This document shows positions 34,010 through 42,455 of a stretch of DNA of 64,000 nucleotides, in pieces. Numbering within the stretch: position 1 is the stretch's first letter; each line of letters opens with the position of its first letter. The notes beneath the pieces are model-generated. The model was not told the DNA's origin. It worked only from the letters and a program-made list of their open reading frames with translations, and ran no database searches. Source of the DNA: an uncultured Campylobacter sp. (lineage in GTDB: Bacteria > Campylobacterota > Campylobacteria > Campylobacterales > Campylobacteraceae); NCBI RefSeq assembly GCF_947255105.1, contig NZ_CAMYFP010000003.1, positions 1-64,000 on the forward strand, written 5' to 3'. Position numbers and translations under genes: made by a program.

Positions 34010-36088
34010 ATGAATAGAAAAGAAAATCCTTACATAAATAGAGAGCTTTCATGGCTTGAGTTTAACACGCGAGTTTTATACCAATCAAACAAAGAGATTC
34101 CACCTCTTGAGAAGTTGAAGTTTTTGGCTATCTACTCAACCAACTTAGATGAGTTTTATATGATACGAGTAGCCGGTCTAAAACAGCTATTTAGCGCTGG
34201 TATAACTGTTAGAAGTGATGATGGTATGACACCACTTGATCAGTTAAGAGCTGTTAGAAACTACCTAAACAACGAGCAAAAAGAGTTAGAGCTTTATTAC
34301 AACCAAACTGTGAGTGCTTTGGCTAAAAACAATATCTACATCAAAAACTACAACGAGCTAACACCGGCTCTTAAAAAACGAGCGGATGAATATTTTTTCT
34401 CAAACATAATCCATGTAATTGTCCCAATAGCGGTCGATTCTACACATCCATTTCCTCATCTAAACAACCTAAGCTTCTCTTTGGCTGTAAAACTTAGCGA
34501 TAAGAGCAACCCTGATAATATAAATTTTGGACTTGTTAGAATTTCGCGCGTTCTTCCAAGGTTTGTGAATGTCAATGAAAATGTCTATGTTCCGATAGAA
34601 ACTATTGTCCAAAGGCATGTTGAAGAGATATTTCCAGGATATAAACTTCTTAGCTCAACACCATTTAGAATGACTAGAAATGCCGATATCGTGATAGAAG
34701 AAGAAGAGGCAGATGACTTTATGATGATACTTGAGCAAGGTCTAAAACTCCGAAGAAAAGGGGCCTTTGTTAGAATGCAGATAAGCAAAAATGCAGACCA
34801 GCAGATACTTGACTTTTTAACTTTTCATACCAAAATATTTTATAAAGATATCTACTATTATGGCATTCCACTTACTATCGATGGGCTTTGGGAGATAGCA
34901 AGCAATAAAAACTTATCCCATCTAGGCTTTCCGCACTATGGTCCAAAAACATTGCCGCCATTTGATGACAATATCTCTATTTTTGACTCTATCGAAAAGG
35001 AAGAGGCGCTCATCTATCACCCTTATGAGAGCTTTGATCCTGTGGCAAAGCTCATAAAAGAGGCGTCAAAAGATCCAAAAGTTATCTCTATAAGAATGAC
35101 ACTTTATAGAGTTGAGAAAAACTCACCAATCATCCAATCCCTAATAAACGCCGCAAGCGATGGCAAGCAAGTCACTGTTATGGTTGAGTTAAAGGCTAGA
35201 TTTGATGAAGAAAACAACCTTTACTGGGCAAAAGAGTTAGAGTCTGCTGGAGCGCATGTTATTTATGGAATAGCAGGATTTAAGGTGCATGCAAAAGTTA
35301 CTCAGATTATCAGAAAACAAGATGACAAACTTAAATTTTATATGCATTTAGGAACTGGCAACTACAATGGAAGTAGCGCCAAAATCTATACCGATGTGAG
35401 TTTTTTTACAACGGATGAGGACTTTGCAACTGATATAACCAACTTTTTTAACATTCTTTCAGGTTACAACAAAAATAGAAGACTTATTCACCTCTCAATG
35501 TCACCTATGCAGATAAAAAAGAGGCTTTTAGAGATGATAAAAACCGAAGAGAAGATGGGAAGCGAGGGAGAGATAATCCTTAAAATGAACTCGCTAGTAG
35601 ATACCGATATGATAAAGGCTCTCTATAGCGCTTCTAAAAGTGGAGTTAAGATAAATTTAATAGTCCGTGGAATTTGCTGCCTTAGACCTGGCATTAAGGG
35701 ACTTAGCGAAAATATAAGAGTCATCTCTATAGTTGGCAAATACCTAGAACATGCAAGGATCTTTTATTTCAAACACTCAAATCCGGATGTATATATCTCA
35801 AGTGCGGATTGGATGCCACGAAATTTAGAGCGCCGCTTAGAGCTTATGACACCGATAAAAAACCAAGCTTTAGGAACAAAGCTAAAAGATATCTTAAAGG
35901 TTCAAATTAGTGATAATGTTTTGGCATTTGAGCTTTTGAGTAATTCGGAGTATAAAAAGGTGGAGAGAGCAGAAAAGGCAGAGGCGATAGATAGTCAAGA
36001 TGTTTTTGAGCTCTATTTTAGCAAGCAGTATAAAAATCTAAAAAAGCACAATGAGATAAAGGCGACAAAGCTTTTGAAAGATGAGTAG
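34010..36088 (+). CDS. ppk: Polyphosphate kinase 1
   Basis: 692 residues, full length. PPK1 reversibly makes polyphosphate from ATP; in Campylobacter it affects stress survival and natural transformation. Seen: N-terminal NRELSWLEFNTRVL, PVAVD-like VIVPIAVDSTHPFPHL, the head/PLD-like domains with DPKVISIRMTLYRVEKNS, the phosphorylated histidine region GFKVHAKVTQI, MHLGTGNYNGSSAKIYTD, and the second conserved histidine segment LEHARIFYF followed by SSADWMPRNLERRLELM. ATG 34010 after AAGGTAGATTAG. Single gene with its own promoter; an AAATTT inverted repeat lies downstream. Confidence 0.97.
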   Translation: MNRKENPYINRELSWLEFNTRVLYQSNKEIPPLEKLKFLAIYSTNLDEFYMIRVAGLKQLFSAGITVRSDDGMTPLDQLRAVRNYLNNEQKELELYYNQTVSALAKNNIYIKNYNELTPALKKRADEYFFSNIIHVIVPIAVDSTHPFPHLNNLSFSLAVKLSDKSNPDNINFGLVRISRVLPRFVNVNENVYVPIETIVQRHVEEIFPGYKLLSSTPFRMTRNADIVIEEEEADDFMMILEQGLKLRRKGAFVRMQISKNADQQILDFLTFHTKIFYKDIYYYGIPLTIDGLWEIASNKNLSHLGFPHYGPKTLPPFDDNISIFDSIEKEEALIYHPYESFDPVAKLIKEASKDPKVISIRMTLYRVEKNSPIIQSLINAASDGKQVTVMVELKARFDEENNLYWAKELESAGAHVIYGIAGFKVHAKVTQIIRKQDDKLKFYMHLGTGNYNGSSAKIYTDVSFFTTDEDFATDITNFFNILSGYNKNRRLIHLSMSPMQIKKRLLEMIKTEEKMGSEGEIILKMNSLVDTDMIKALYSASKSGVKINLIVRGICCLRPGIKGLSENIRVISIVGKYLEHARIFYFKHSNPDVYISSADWMPRNLERRLELMTPIKNQALGTKLKDILKVQISDNVLAFELLSNSEYKKVERAEKAEAIDSQDVFELYFSKQYKNLKKHNEIKATKLLKDE

Positions 36089-36125
36089 AGTGCGGATAAA
36101 TTTAAGCCTCTTTTTGCCTATAACT

Positions 36126-36155
36126 TGGCTAAATTTCACTCTTTAAATTTAGCCA
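36126..36155. terminator. AAATTT inverted repeat between ppk1 and recG
   Basis: TGGCTAAATTT (36126-36136) and AAATTTAGCCA (36145-36155) form an exact 11-bp stem with an 8-base loop, 38 bases after the ppk1 stop, between convergent genes. No long T-run. The whole gap 36089-36312 has seven AAATTT hexamers and no sign of a gene. Confidence 0.5.
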
Positions 36156-36312
36156 CAAATTATGAAATTTAACTAAATTTGCTCTAAAACATTTTGTAGA
36201 TACAGCCAATTTAAGTGGCAAAATAGTTGTTTTAATTATAAGAAAAAGATTAAATTTCTTAAAGCAAGATAGAAACTTTTAAGATATAGAGGCAAGAGCA
36301 GCAAAAAGCTAC

Positions 36313-38118
36313 TTAAATTTCAATGCGATTTTGCCAAGTTTTTGCCCGTTTTTTAGCAAGCAGAGTAATTTCCTCTTCATAGTTATAAAAGCTAAAACTC
36401 TCTCCATGTTGATAAACTCCGCTTAAGATATCGCCAGATTTGCGATTTTGGAGATCTATCTTTGCAACTACAAAGCCATCAAGAGTTTTACTAAACTCAA
36501 CAAGTCTAGCAGGCGGCTCCTTTAACTTGGTAAAAAGATAGCAATATCCAACTCCGCCATGCCTTGCAACTCTACCTCTTAGCTGATGAAGCGTAGCAAG
36601 TCCAAAACGCTCAGCCCCAACTATGACAATGGTGCTAAGACGCGGTAAAGAGATACCAACCTCTACCAAAGTTGTAGTTAGCAAAAGATTGCCACTATCT
36701 CTAAACTCCCTAAGAATCTCCTCTTTTTCCCGGTCTTTTCCATGAGTTATATAGACATTTGGAAAGTTTTTTAGCCAAAACCAGCTCCCCTCTTCTAGGC
36801 TTTGATAGAGGCTCTTTTGGCTCTCATTTACCAAAGGATAGACGATGATTGCCTGCCTGCCCTTTGCCATCTCATCTTTTAGATGTTTAAGCAGCAAAGA
36901 AAAGCCTTTTGTAGTTAAAATAACCGTTCTAATATCCTTTTTAAAAGGAAGCTCTTTTAGAAAACTAAACTCCACCAACTCAGACTCTATAAGGCTTAAA
37001 GTCCTAGGAATCGGTGTTGCGCTAAATTGCAGAAAATGCGCCCTAAACTCGCCATCTCTTGTGAGTTTTTCTATCTTTGCTCGCTGACTAGAGCCAAATC
37101 TATGTTGCTCATCTACCATTACAAGAGGGAGCGGTGGAAGTTCCAAAAAGAGCAGCGCATGAGTTCCAATGATGAGATTAAAGTCGCTAAAGTCCTGTTT
37201 TTGCTCACTTGTCACCAAAACAATATTAAAATCAGATGGCAAAAGTCTCTTCGCCTCTTGATAAATTTGCTCTGCAAGTATCGTAGTTGGTGCCATGAGA
37301 GCGGCTTTTTGTGCCATGAGAGCGGCAGCTAACATTATCAAAGTCTTGCCACTTCCAACATCGCCCATAACAACACGTCTTTTTTGCATAGGGCTTTTAA
37401 GGTCATTTTTAATCTCATCAATTGCCAAAAGCTGGTCATTGGTCGGCTTAAATGGAAGTTTTGCAAGCCACTCATCTATATTTTTAGGCTCGCTAAAATT
37501 TGCTCTAAAGTGCTGCTTTTTTTGGCTAAGTTTTAAAATATAGTTATAAATTTCAACAAATTTGACTATATTTAAAAGCCGATCATCGCTCTTTAGCCTA
37601 TCTAACAGCTCAATGCTTTTTTTATCACTCTTATGAAGTCCCAAAAGTAGCTCACACTCATCATCTCTTAGCCCCAAATTTTCTAAATTTGATCTAGTGA
37701 CATACCTATCAACATATTTTTTAAAAGAGGGAATTTTTTCTCGGTAAACTGGTGTTATTTCGCCAACTTTGGTGATGACTTTGGGATTGGTAACTTGAAG
37801 TGCGCCACCATAAAAAGTGGCATTTGAGTGGATAAAAAGCTCTTTGCCTACACCAAAAACTTTGCCATGCCACGCTCTTGCGTTAAATATGACGATATTT
37901 AGTGGCATTTGCCAAGTTTTGCAAAAGGCACTTACAACCGCTCTGTTATATAGAAATTTAAACTCCTTTATCACAACCCAAACAGTTACAACGCCCTCTT
38001 TTGGAGTCGGTGTCAAGCTCAAATCCAAAAAAGATTTTGGCAATACCAAAGCTATATCTAAAATGCTCTCTATGCCATATGGCGCAAGTTTTGCTCTATC
38101 TTTGCTCTCAATCCTCAT
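36313..38118 (-). CDS. recG: ATP-dependent DNA helicase RecG
   Basis: 601 residues, shorter than E. coli RecG (~690) because the N-terminal wedge region is reduced, as is usual in Campylobacterota. RecG reverses stalled forks and remodels branched DNA. Seen: DEWLAKLPFKPTNDQLLAIDEI, Walker A RVVMGDVGSGKTLIMLAA, ALMAPTTILAEQIYQEA, the DEQH box in VMVDEQHRFGSSQRAKI, FSATPIPRTLSLI, QLRGRVARHGGVGYCYLF (motif VI) and LQNRKSGDILSGVYQHG near the end. A 16-bp direct repeat with 21-bp period (37290-37326) encodes ALMAxxxALMAP. Overlaps the M16 gene by 11 bp; last gene of SPFH-nfeD-mqnC-M16-recG. Confidence 0.95.
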   Translation of the reverse strand: MRIESKDRAKLAPYGIESILDIALVLPKSFLDLSLTPTPKEGVVTVWVVIKEFKFLYNRAVVSAFCKTWQMPLNIVIFNARAWHGKVFGVGKELFIHSNATFYGGALQVTNPKVITKVGEITPVYREKIPSFKKYVDRYVTRSNLENLGLRDDECELLLGLHKSDKKSIELLDRLKSDDRLLNIVKFVEIYNYILKLSQKKQHFRANFSEPKNIDEWLAKLPFKPTNDQLLAIDEIKNDLKSPMQKRRVVMGDVGSGKTLIMLAAALMAQKAALMAPTTILAEQIYQEAKRLLPSDFNIVLVTSEQKQDFSDFNLIIGTHALLFLELPPLPLVMVDEQHRFGSSQRAKIEKLTRDGEFRAHFLQFSATPIPRTLSLIESELVEFSFLKELPFKKDIRTVILTTKGFSLLLKHLKDEMAKGRQAIIVYPLVNESQKSLYQSLEEGSWFWLKNFPNVYITHGKDREKEEILREFRDSGNLLLTTTLVEVGISLPRLSTIVIVGAERFGLATLHQLRGRVARHGGVGYCYLFTKLKEPPARLVEFSKTLDGFVVAKIDLQNRKSGDILSGVYQHGESFSFYNYEEEITLLAKKRAKTWQNRIEI

Positions 38119-39325
38119 TATAAATCATTGCAAAGCTTAATTTTGTTATCTCTTCGTGCTCTTTGATAAAGCCATTTAGTCTATCTAAACTCAAAGAGAT
38201 GATTTTTTCTATCTCTTCGTCAAATTTGCCAAACTTATATCCATCGTAATACTCGCCTTGAGCTATATTTAGACGTTTTAAAAAGGTCTCTTTTCTAAGA
38301 ACCAAACTGCCTTTTAAAAAGTTTTTTGCCTGCTCTAGCTCTGTTTTATCAACTCCAAATTTGACAAATTTAGAAAACTCCTCTTTTATAAGAGCTAATG
38401 CCTCATCTTTTTTGCTATTTTTAGTCTGCATATAACCCAAAATTGACCTACTTGAAAGCTTTAAGTCGTTTCTTGCATATATAGAATAGGCAAGTCCATT
38501 TTTGACTCTAACCTCCTCCATAAGCCTACTTCCAAAGCCACCACTTCCAAGTATAAAGGTAGCAACATCGGCTAAATACTTCTCATCTCTCTCTACAAAA
38601 TAGGGCGCTCCAAAGTAGATATAGGCTTGGTTGGTCATCTCTTTTGTTTTTAAAACTTCCTCTTTGCTAGAGGTTTTGAAAAATGGCAAATTCTCTGCCT
38701 TGCCTACAGGTAAAGAGTCCAAAGCTTCTGCTATCTCTTCACGTTTAAGTGCAACATCGCCGCCCAAAACTACAAATAAATTTGACAAACAAAGAGTATC
38801 AAAAAAGTTTTTTACATCTTGAAGCTCTATACTATCAATAGACTCCAATGTGCCAAATATCGATCTTTGCTTGAGTTTGTCTTCATAAAGTATGGAAGAG
38901 AGTGAGAGTTGCGCCATATAATCAAAGTTATTTTTAAGAGCTAGCAAAGTCCCTTTTTGAATAGTTTTGACCTTTTTAAGACTCTCTTCTGTGAAATTTG
39001 GCTCTTTTAAAATCTCTTTTAAAAAGCCCAAAGCCTTGCTAAACTGCTCTTTTAGACAACTTATTTCCACTACAAAGGTCTCAAAACCTGCCTCAAAACT
39101 AAGCGATATGGCTCTTTTTTCAAGTTCATTTATAAATTTTTTACTATTTTTTTTGCTTCCCTCTTCTAAAAGAGCGCTTACTATCTTTGCAACTCCCGCC
39201 TTGCTACTTCTAAAATCGCCACTTGCTCTAAACACAAGCCTAAAGATAACAACAGGCAAGGAGTTGTCATATCCGTAGATAAGATCTATATCTTGACCTT
39301 TAAGAGTTAAAATTTCTTTTTTCAT
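38108..39325 (-). CDS. M16 family peptidase-like protein lacking the zinc motif
   Basis: 405 residues, one M16 N-domain plus C-domain. Where active members have HxxEH (GxAHFLEHMLF), this protein has GVAKIVSALLEEGS: Lys47, Ser50 and Ala51 replace H, E and H. The rest of the fold is typical (VKTIQKGTLLALKNNFDYM, SGGFGSRLMEEVRVKNGLAYSIYA, the R/Y motif of the C-domain). It therefore resembles the inactive subunit of heterodimeric M16B peptidases, and would need an active partner encoded elsewhere. No signal peptide is seen. ATG 39325 overlaps the mqnC stop as ATGA. Confidence 0.85.
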   Translation of the reverse strand: MKKEILTLKGQDIDLIYGYDNSLPVVIFRLVFRASGDFRSSKAGVAKIVSALLEEGSKKNSKKFINELEKRAISLSFEAGFETFVVEISCLKEQFSKALGFLKEILKEPNFTEESLKKVKTIQKGTLLALKNNFDYMAQLSLSSILYEDKLKQRSIFGTLESIDSIELQDVKNFFDTLCLSNLFVVLGGDVALKREEIAEALDSLPVGKAENLPFFKTSSKEEVLKTKEMTNQAYIYFGAPYFVERDEKYLADVATFILGSGGFGSRLMEEVRVKNGLAYSIYARNDLKLSSRSILGYMQTKNSKKDEALALIKEEFSKFVKFGVDKTELEQAKNFLKGSLVLRKETFLKRLNIAQGEYYDGYKFGKFDEEIEKIISLSLDRLNGFIKEHEEITKLSFAMIYNED

Positions 39326-40371
39326 CTATAAATTTCCAATATATCATAGTTAGTATTTCTTTTAGCGGGAATCTCCCCAACATCTTTTATAAGCTCAATC
39401 ATCTGTTCGGTATTCATCCTAAAAGAGGCGCCCGCTGCCTTTACGACATTTTCCTCCATCATTGTAGAGCCAAGATCATTTGCCCCAAACATCAAAGCCA
39501 ACTGCCCTATATAGCTACCTTGCGTAACCCATGAACTTTGGATATTTTTAAAGTTGTCCAAAAAAAGTCTTGATGTAGCAAGTAGCCTAAGATAGCTGTT
39601 GGATGAGTGTTTTTGTATGGTTGGATACTCTTTCATAAGTCTTGTATTTTTGCCTTGAAAACTCCAAAGTATAAAGGCTCTAAAGCCACCGCTCTCATCT
39701 TGAAGCTCTCTAATCTTCTCCCAATGATCTATAATATCATCATAGCTCTCAACCGTTCCAAACATCATCGTAGCTGTAGTTTTTACGCCGATACTGTGAG
39801 CCTCTCTATGGATATTTAGCCAAGTTTTGCTATCTGTTTTTTTAGGTGAGATGATCTTTCTTACATTGTCACTAAGTATCTCCGCGCCCGCTCCTGGCAT
39901 ACTATAAAGTCCCTTTTTTTGAAGCCGTTTTAAAACTTCCAAAGTGCTAATGCCACTTACTTTGCTAATATACTCTATCTCTATGGCTGAAAAGCCGTGT
40001 ATTGTTATGGTTGGATAGTTGGTATGTATAAAGTCCAAAAGCTCTTCATACCACTCAATTTTCAAATTTGGATGAACTCCACCTTGAAAAAGTATCTGAG
40101 TCCCGCCAATATCCAAAAGCTCCTCTATCTTTTTGCCTATCTCTTCAAAGCTCAAAAGATAAGAGCCCTCTTCACCTTTTTTTTTGTAAAAGGCGCAAAA
40201 TTTACAACCAACCCAGCAGGTATTTGTGTAGTTGATGTTTCTATCTACGATAAATGTAGTAATCCTATCTGGATGTAGCTCTCTTTTTCGCTCAAACGCC
40301 AATCTGCCTAGCTCTTTTAGGTCATAATTGTTTAAAAGATCTAACGCATCTTTTCTATCTATTCTTCTCAA
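39322..40371 (-). CDS. mqnC: Cyclic dehypoxanthinyl futalosine synthase
   Basis: 349 residues. A radical SAM enzyme of the futalosine menaquinone pathway, cyclising dehypoxanthinyl futalosine; the pathway is characteristic of Campylobacter and Helicobacter. Seen: the CxxxCxxC cluster motif in TCWVGCKFCAFYKKKG, GTQILFQGGVHPNLKIEWYE, ITIHGFSAIEI, LYSMPGAGAEILSD, TTATMMFGTVESYDD and FGANDLGSTMMEENVV. TTG start at 40371 inside the end of nfeD with AAAGGG upstream. The KKKG codons contain a run of nine A, a possible slippage site. Overlaps nfeD by 17 bp. Confidence 0.95.
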   Translation of the reverse strand: MRRIDRKDALDLLNNYDLKELGRLAFERKRELHPDRITTFIVDRNINYTNTCWVGCKFCAFYKKKGEEGSYLLSFEEIGKKIEELLDIGGTQILFQGGVHPNLKIEWYEELLDFIHTNYPTITIHGFSAIEIEYISKVSGISTLEVLKRLQKKGLYSMPGAGAEILSDNVRKIISPKKTDSKTWLNIHREAHSIGVKTTATMMFGTVESYDDIIDHWEKIRELQDESGGFRAFILWSFQGKNTRLMKEYPTIQKHSSNSYLRLLATSRLFLDNFKNIQSSWVTQGSYIGQLALMFGANDLGSTMMEENVVKAAGASFRMNTEQMIELIKDVGEIPAKRNTNYDILEIYR

Positions 40372-40780
40372 CTCTGCCCTTTATCAAAAGCCTATTTCCA
40401 TCAACTCCCAAGACTTCAACTCTATCTCCCTCATCAAAACTACCAATATCATCTATACGCCAAAAAGTCCCTTTATAGTAGATCATTCCATTTTTTACAA
40501 CTCCAACGCCACTCTCATCTAAAAAGTTATCTTTGATAGTTTTATCACTCTTATTGAAGTGCTTTTTAATGGGCTTTTTTAACAAAAATGTCATAACTAA
40601 AGAGATAAGTGCTACAAAAAAGAGTTGCCAAAGAATGCCAAACTCCATAAAAAAGGCAACCGCTCCTACAACAAAAAATCCAATAGCAATGAAGATAGAA
40701 AAAAAAGTTAGAGTGATAAGCTCAATAAAGAGAAAAATCACTCCAAGAGTTATTAGTATAAGTGGGCTTAAACTAACCAT
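40355..40780 (-). CDS. NfeD family membrane protein (short form)
   Basis: 141 residues. Two or three membrane helices (ILITLGVIFLFIELITLTFFSIFIAIGFFVVGAVAFF region, then WQLFFVALISLVMTFLL) and a C-terminal OB-fold (GVVKNGMIYYKGTFWRIDD, GDRVEVLGVDGNRLLIKGR). Short NfeD proteins pair with SPFH/stomatin proteins in membrane microdomains; the SPFH partner is directly upstream with an 8-bp overlap, which fits this. Confidence 0.9.
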   Translation of the reverse strand: MVSLSPLILITLGVIFLFIELITLTFFSIFIAIGFFVVGAVAFFMEFGILWQLFFVALISLVMTFLLKKPIKKHFNKSDKTIKDNFLDESGVGVVKNGMIYYKGTFWRIDDIGSFDEGDRVEVLGVDGNRLLIKGRVEKNR

Positions 40781-41681
40781 TTTTCTTACTTAAAAAATCT
40801 TTTATAACTGATAGTGAGCCTATAAATTCCATTGTCTCAAATGGCACTATCACCTTATCTTTGGAGCTACTTTTTGCAAGTTCATTAAATGCCTTTATAC
40901 GCTCAACTGCTAGTAGATATTCAGCGCCATAATTGGATGTCTGAATTGCTTCATTTATGTTTTCCATAGCATTTCTCTGTCCTTGTGCAAGGGCAATTTG
41001 CTCATATTTTTTTGCTTGAGCCATTCTCTCAATCGCCTCTGCTTTTAGAACCTCTTCTTGCTTTAGAGCTTCTGCATTTCTTATAAGAGCCTCTTTTTCA
41101 GCTTGAGCTTTGAGCTCTATTGCTCTTCTTTCACGCTCTGCTTTCATCTGTAGATTCATAGCATCTTCTATCTCTTTTGGAACAGAGATCTCAGATATCT
41201 CAACTCTCATTATCTTGATACCCCAGTTATCGGCCGCATCGCCTAAAGCCTGTTGCAATGAGGTATTTAGCCTATCTCTTGAAGAAAGTGTGTCATCTAA
41301 GTTCATCATACCAATCTCGCCTCTTAAAGTAGTCATCGCAAGGCTAGATATGGCAAGTCTGTAGTCTTCTACATTGTAGTAGGTCATCTCGCCATTTAGT
41401 ATCTTTAGATAGACAAGTCCATCAACGCTTATATTGACGTTATCTTGAGTTATGACTTGTTGTTTATAAATGTCAATAATCTGCTCTTTTGAGCTAAGAG
41501 TTGCCTTTGGAAGATCGATAATTGGGATAATTACATGAAAACCGCCTTGAAGAGTTTTGTGAAATTTACCAAGTCTTTCAACTATAACTAAATCGGCTTG
41601 TGAAACTACCTTAATACAAGAAGCTATAAAAGCTCCAACAAAAACTATAACAGCTATTACAAATATAAAAAAGCTAGACAT
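40773..41681 (-). CDS. SPFH/stomatin family protein (QmcA-like)
   Basis: 302 residues. One N-terminal membrane segment (FFIFVIAVIVFVGAFIASCI), then the band-7 domain: ADLVIVERLGKFHKTLQGGFHVIIPIID, ITQDNVNISVDGLVYLKI, MTTLRGEIGMMNLDDTLSSRD, LGDAADNWGIKIMRVEISEISVPKEI. A coiled coil rich in Ala/Glu/Lys follows (MKAERERRAIELKAQAEKEA). Such proteins form large membrane cages with NfeD and help control membrane proteases. First gene of SPFH-nfeD-mqnC-M16-recG, with a TATAAT upstream; ATG 41681 after TAGGAGTCCAA. Confidence 0.93.
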   Translation of the reverse strand: MSSFFIFVIAVIVFVGAFIASCIKVVSQADLVIVERLGKFHKTLQGGFHVIIPIIDLPKATLSSKEQIIDIYKQQVITQDNVNISVDGLVYLKILNGEMTYYNVEDYRLAISSLAMTTLRGEIGMMNLDDTLSSRDRLNTSLQQALGDAADNWGIKIMRVEISEISVPKEIEDAMNLQMKAERERRAIELKAQAEKEALIRNAEALKQEEVLKAEAIERMAQAKKYEQIALAQGQRNAMENINEAIQTSNYGAEYLLAVERIKAFNELAKSSSKDKVIVPFETMEFIGSLSVIKDFLSKKNG

Positions 41682-41707
41682 TTGGACTCCTAGAATTATT
41701 TTGATTG

Positions 41708-41713
41708 ATTATA
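41708..41713 (-). promoter_or_regulatory. -10 box for the SPFH operon
   Basis: TATAAT on the minus strand, 26 bases before the SPFH gene ATG (41681). -35 not evident. Confidence 0.5.
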
Positions 41714-41725
41714 ACGAAAAATAGA

Positions 41726-41731
41726 TATAAT
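41726..41731 (+). promoter_or_regulatory. -10 box for the superoxide-reductase-like gene
   Basis: TATAAT on the plus strand, 33 bases before the ATG at 41765; the two divergent -10 boxes are only 12 bp apart. Confidence 0.5.
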
Positions 41732-41764
41732 AATCTTATATTTTCAAACTAAAAAGGAGAAAAA

Positions 41765-42190
41765 ATGAAAAGAAGAGATGCGTTAAAAGTGCTTGGTGCT
41801 AGTGCAGTTGCTTTTTCTGCCCTTGGAGCTTATGATGATACTCTTATCATAAATACAAAGGACATTGAGATAAAAGATTGGGATAATTTGACCGATTTTG
41901 AGGCAAAACATCTTCCTGAAATTTCTATCAAAGACAAAGATGAGAAGGGCTTTACTTTGGTCGAGATAACTGTCGGACAAAAAAACATAATCCACCCAAG
42001 TGAAGAAAAACACTGGATATATGAGATAGATCTCTACGCAGATGACAAACTAGTTGGCAAAACAAGCCTTGAACCTATGATATCAAGAGGATTTTTTAGC
42101 ACAAGAGTTGATTTGCAAGGTGTCAAAAAACTAACCTCAACAGCACGCTGTAATCTACATGGCAACTTTACCTGTTCTGTGGAGCTTTAA
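41765..42190 (+). CDS. Exported superoxide-reductase (neelaredoxin/desulfoferrodoxin) family protein
   Basis: 141 residues. The N-terminus MKRRDALKVLGASAVAFSALGA is a Tat-like signal (RRDALKV, then a short hydrophobic stretch). The mature part matches type II superoxide reductase: EAKHLPEI (His49), VGQKNIIHPSEEKHWIYEIDLY (His77 and His83) and ARCNLHGNF (Cys129 and His132), which are the four-His one-Cys iron ligands of the SOR centre. The N-terminal desulforedoxin domain is absent. SOR reduces superoxide to peroxide without releasing oxygen, useful to a microaerophile; Tat export with folded iron site is consistent. ATG after AAAGGAGAAAAA. Single gene, ending in a hairpin. Confidence 0.8.
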   Translation: MKRRDALKVLGASAVAFSALGAYDDTLIINTKDIEIKDWDNLTDFEAKHLPEISIKDKDEKGFTLVEITVGQKNIIHPSEEKHWIYEIDLYADDKLVGKTSLEPMISRGFFSTRVDLQGVKKLTSTARCNLHGNFTCSVEL

Positions 42191-42191
42191 A

Positions 42192-42215
42192 AAGATAGGC
42201 AGTTTTGCCTATCTT
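42192..42215. terminator. Hairpin after the SOR-like gene
   Basis: AAGATAGGC (42192-42200) and GCCTATCTT (42207-42215) form a 9-bp stem with loop AGTTTT, right after the stop codon. In the minus direction it is followed by TTTTT, so it may also stop the opposite transcript. The rest of 42216-42455 is AT-rich with three TTAAATTTCAC/CTAAATTTCAC copies and no gene. Confidence 0.65.
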
Positions 42216-42455
42216 CAAGTTTAAATTTCACAATTTATTTTCACTTTTTTTTAGATAACAACTCTCTTTCATCGCTAAAAGATATTTATCGACATACTAT
42301 CTCTTGTAAAAAGAGAGAATTTTTGTCATTAGGATATTATAAAAGAGTGGATAGTTTAAATTTCACAACAAAAGACAAACTAATACAATGATAAAAAGCT
42401 ACTCTTGCGGCAATAAATAGAGCTAAATTTCACCACCACTATCCGCCAAAACAGT

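Noticed and set aside
41765..42190. SoxY/SoxZ-like thiosulfate oxidation protein
   Set aside because: The Tat signal and size would fit, but the HPxxxxH and CNxHG iron ligands identify the superoxide-reductase fold.
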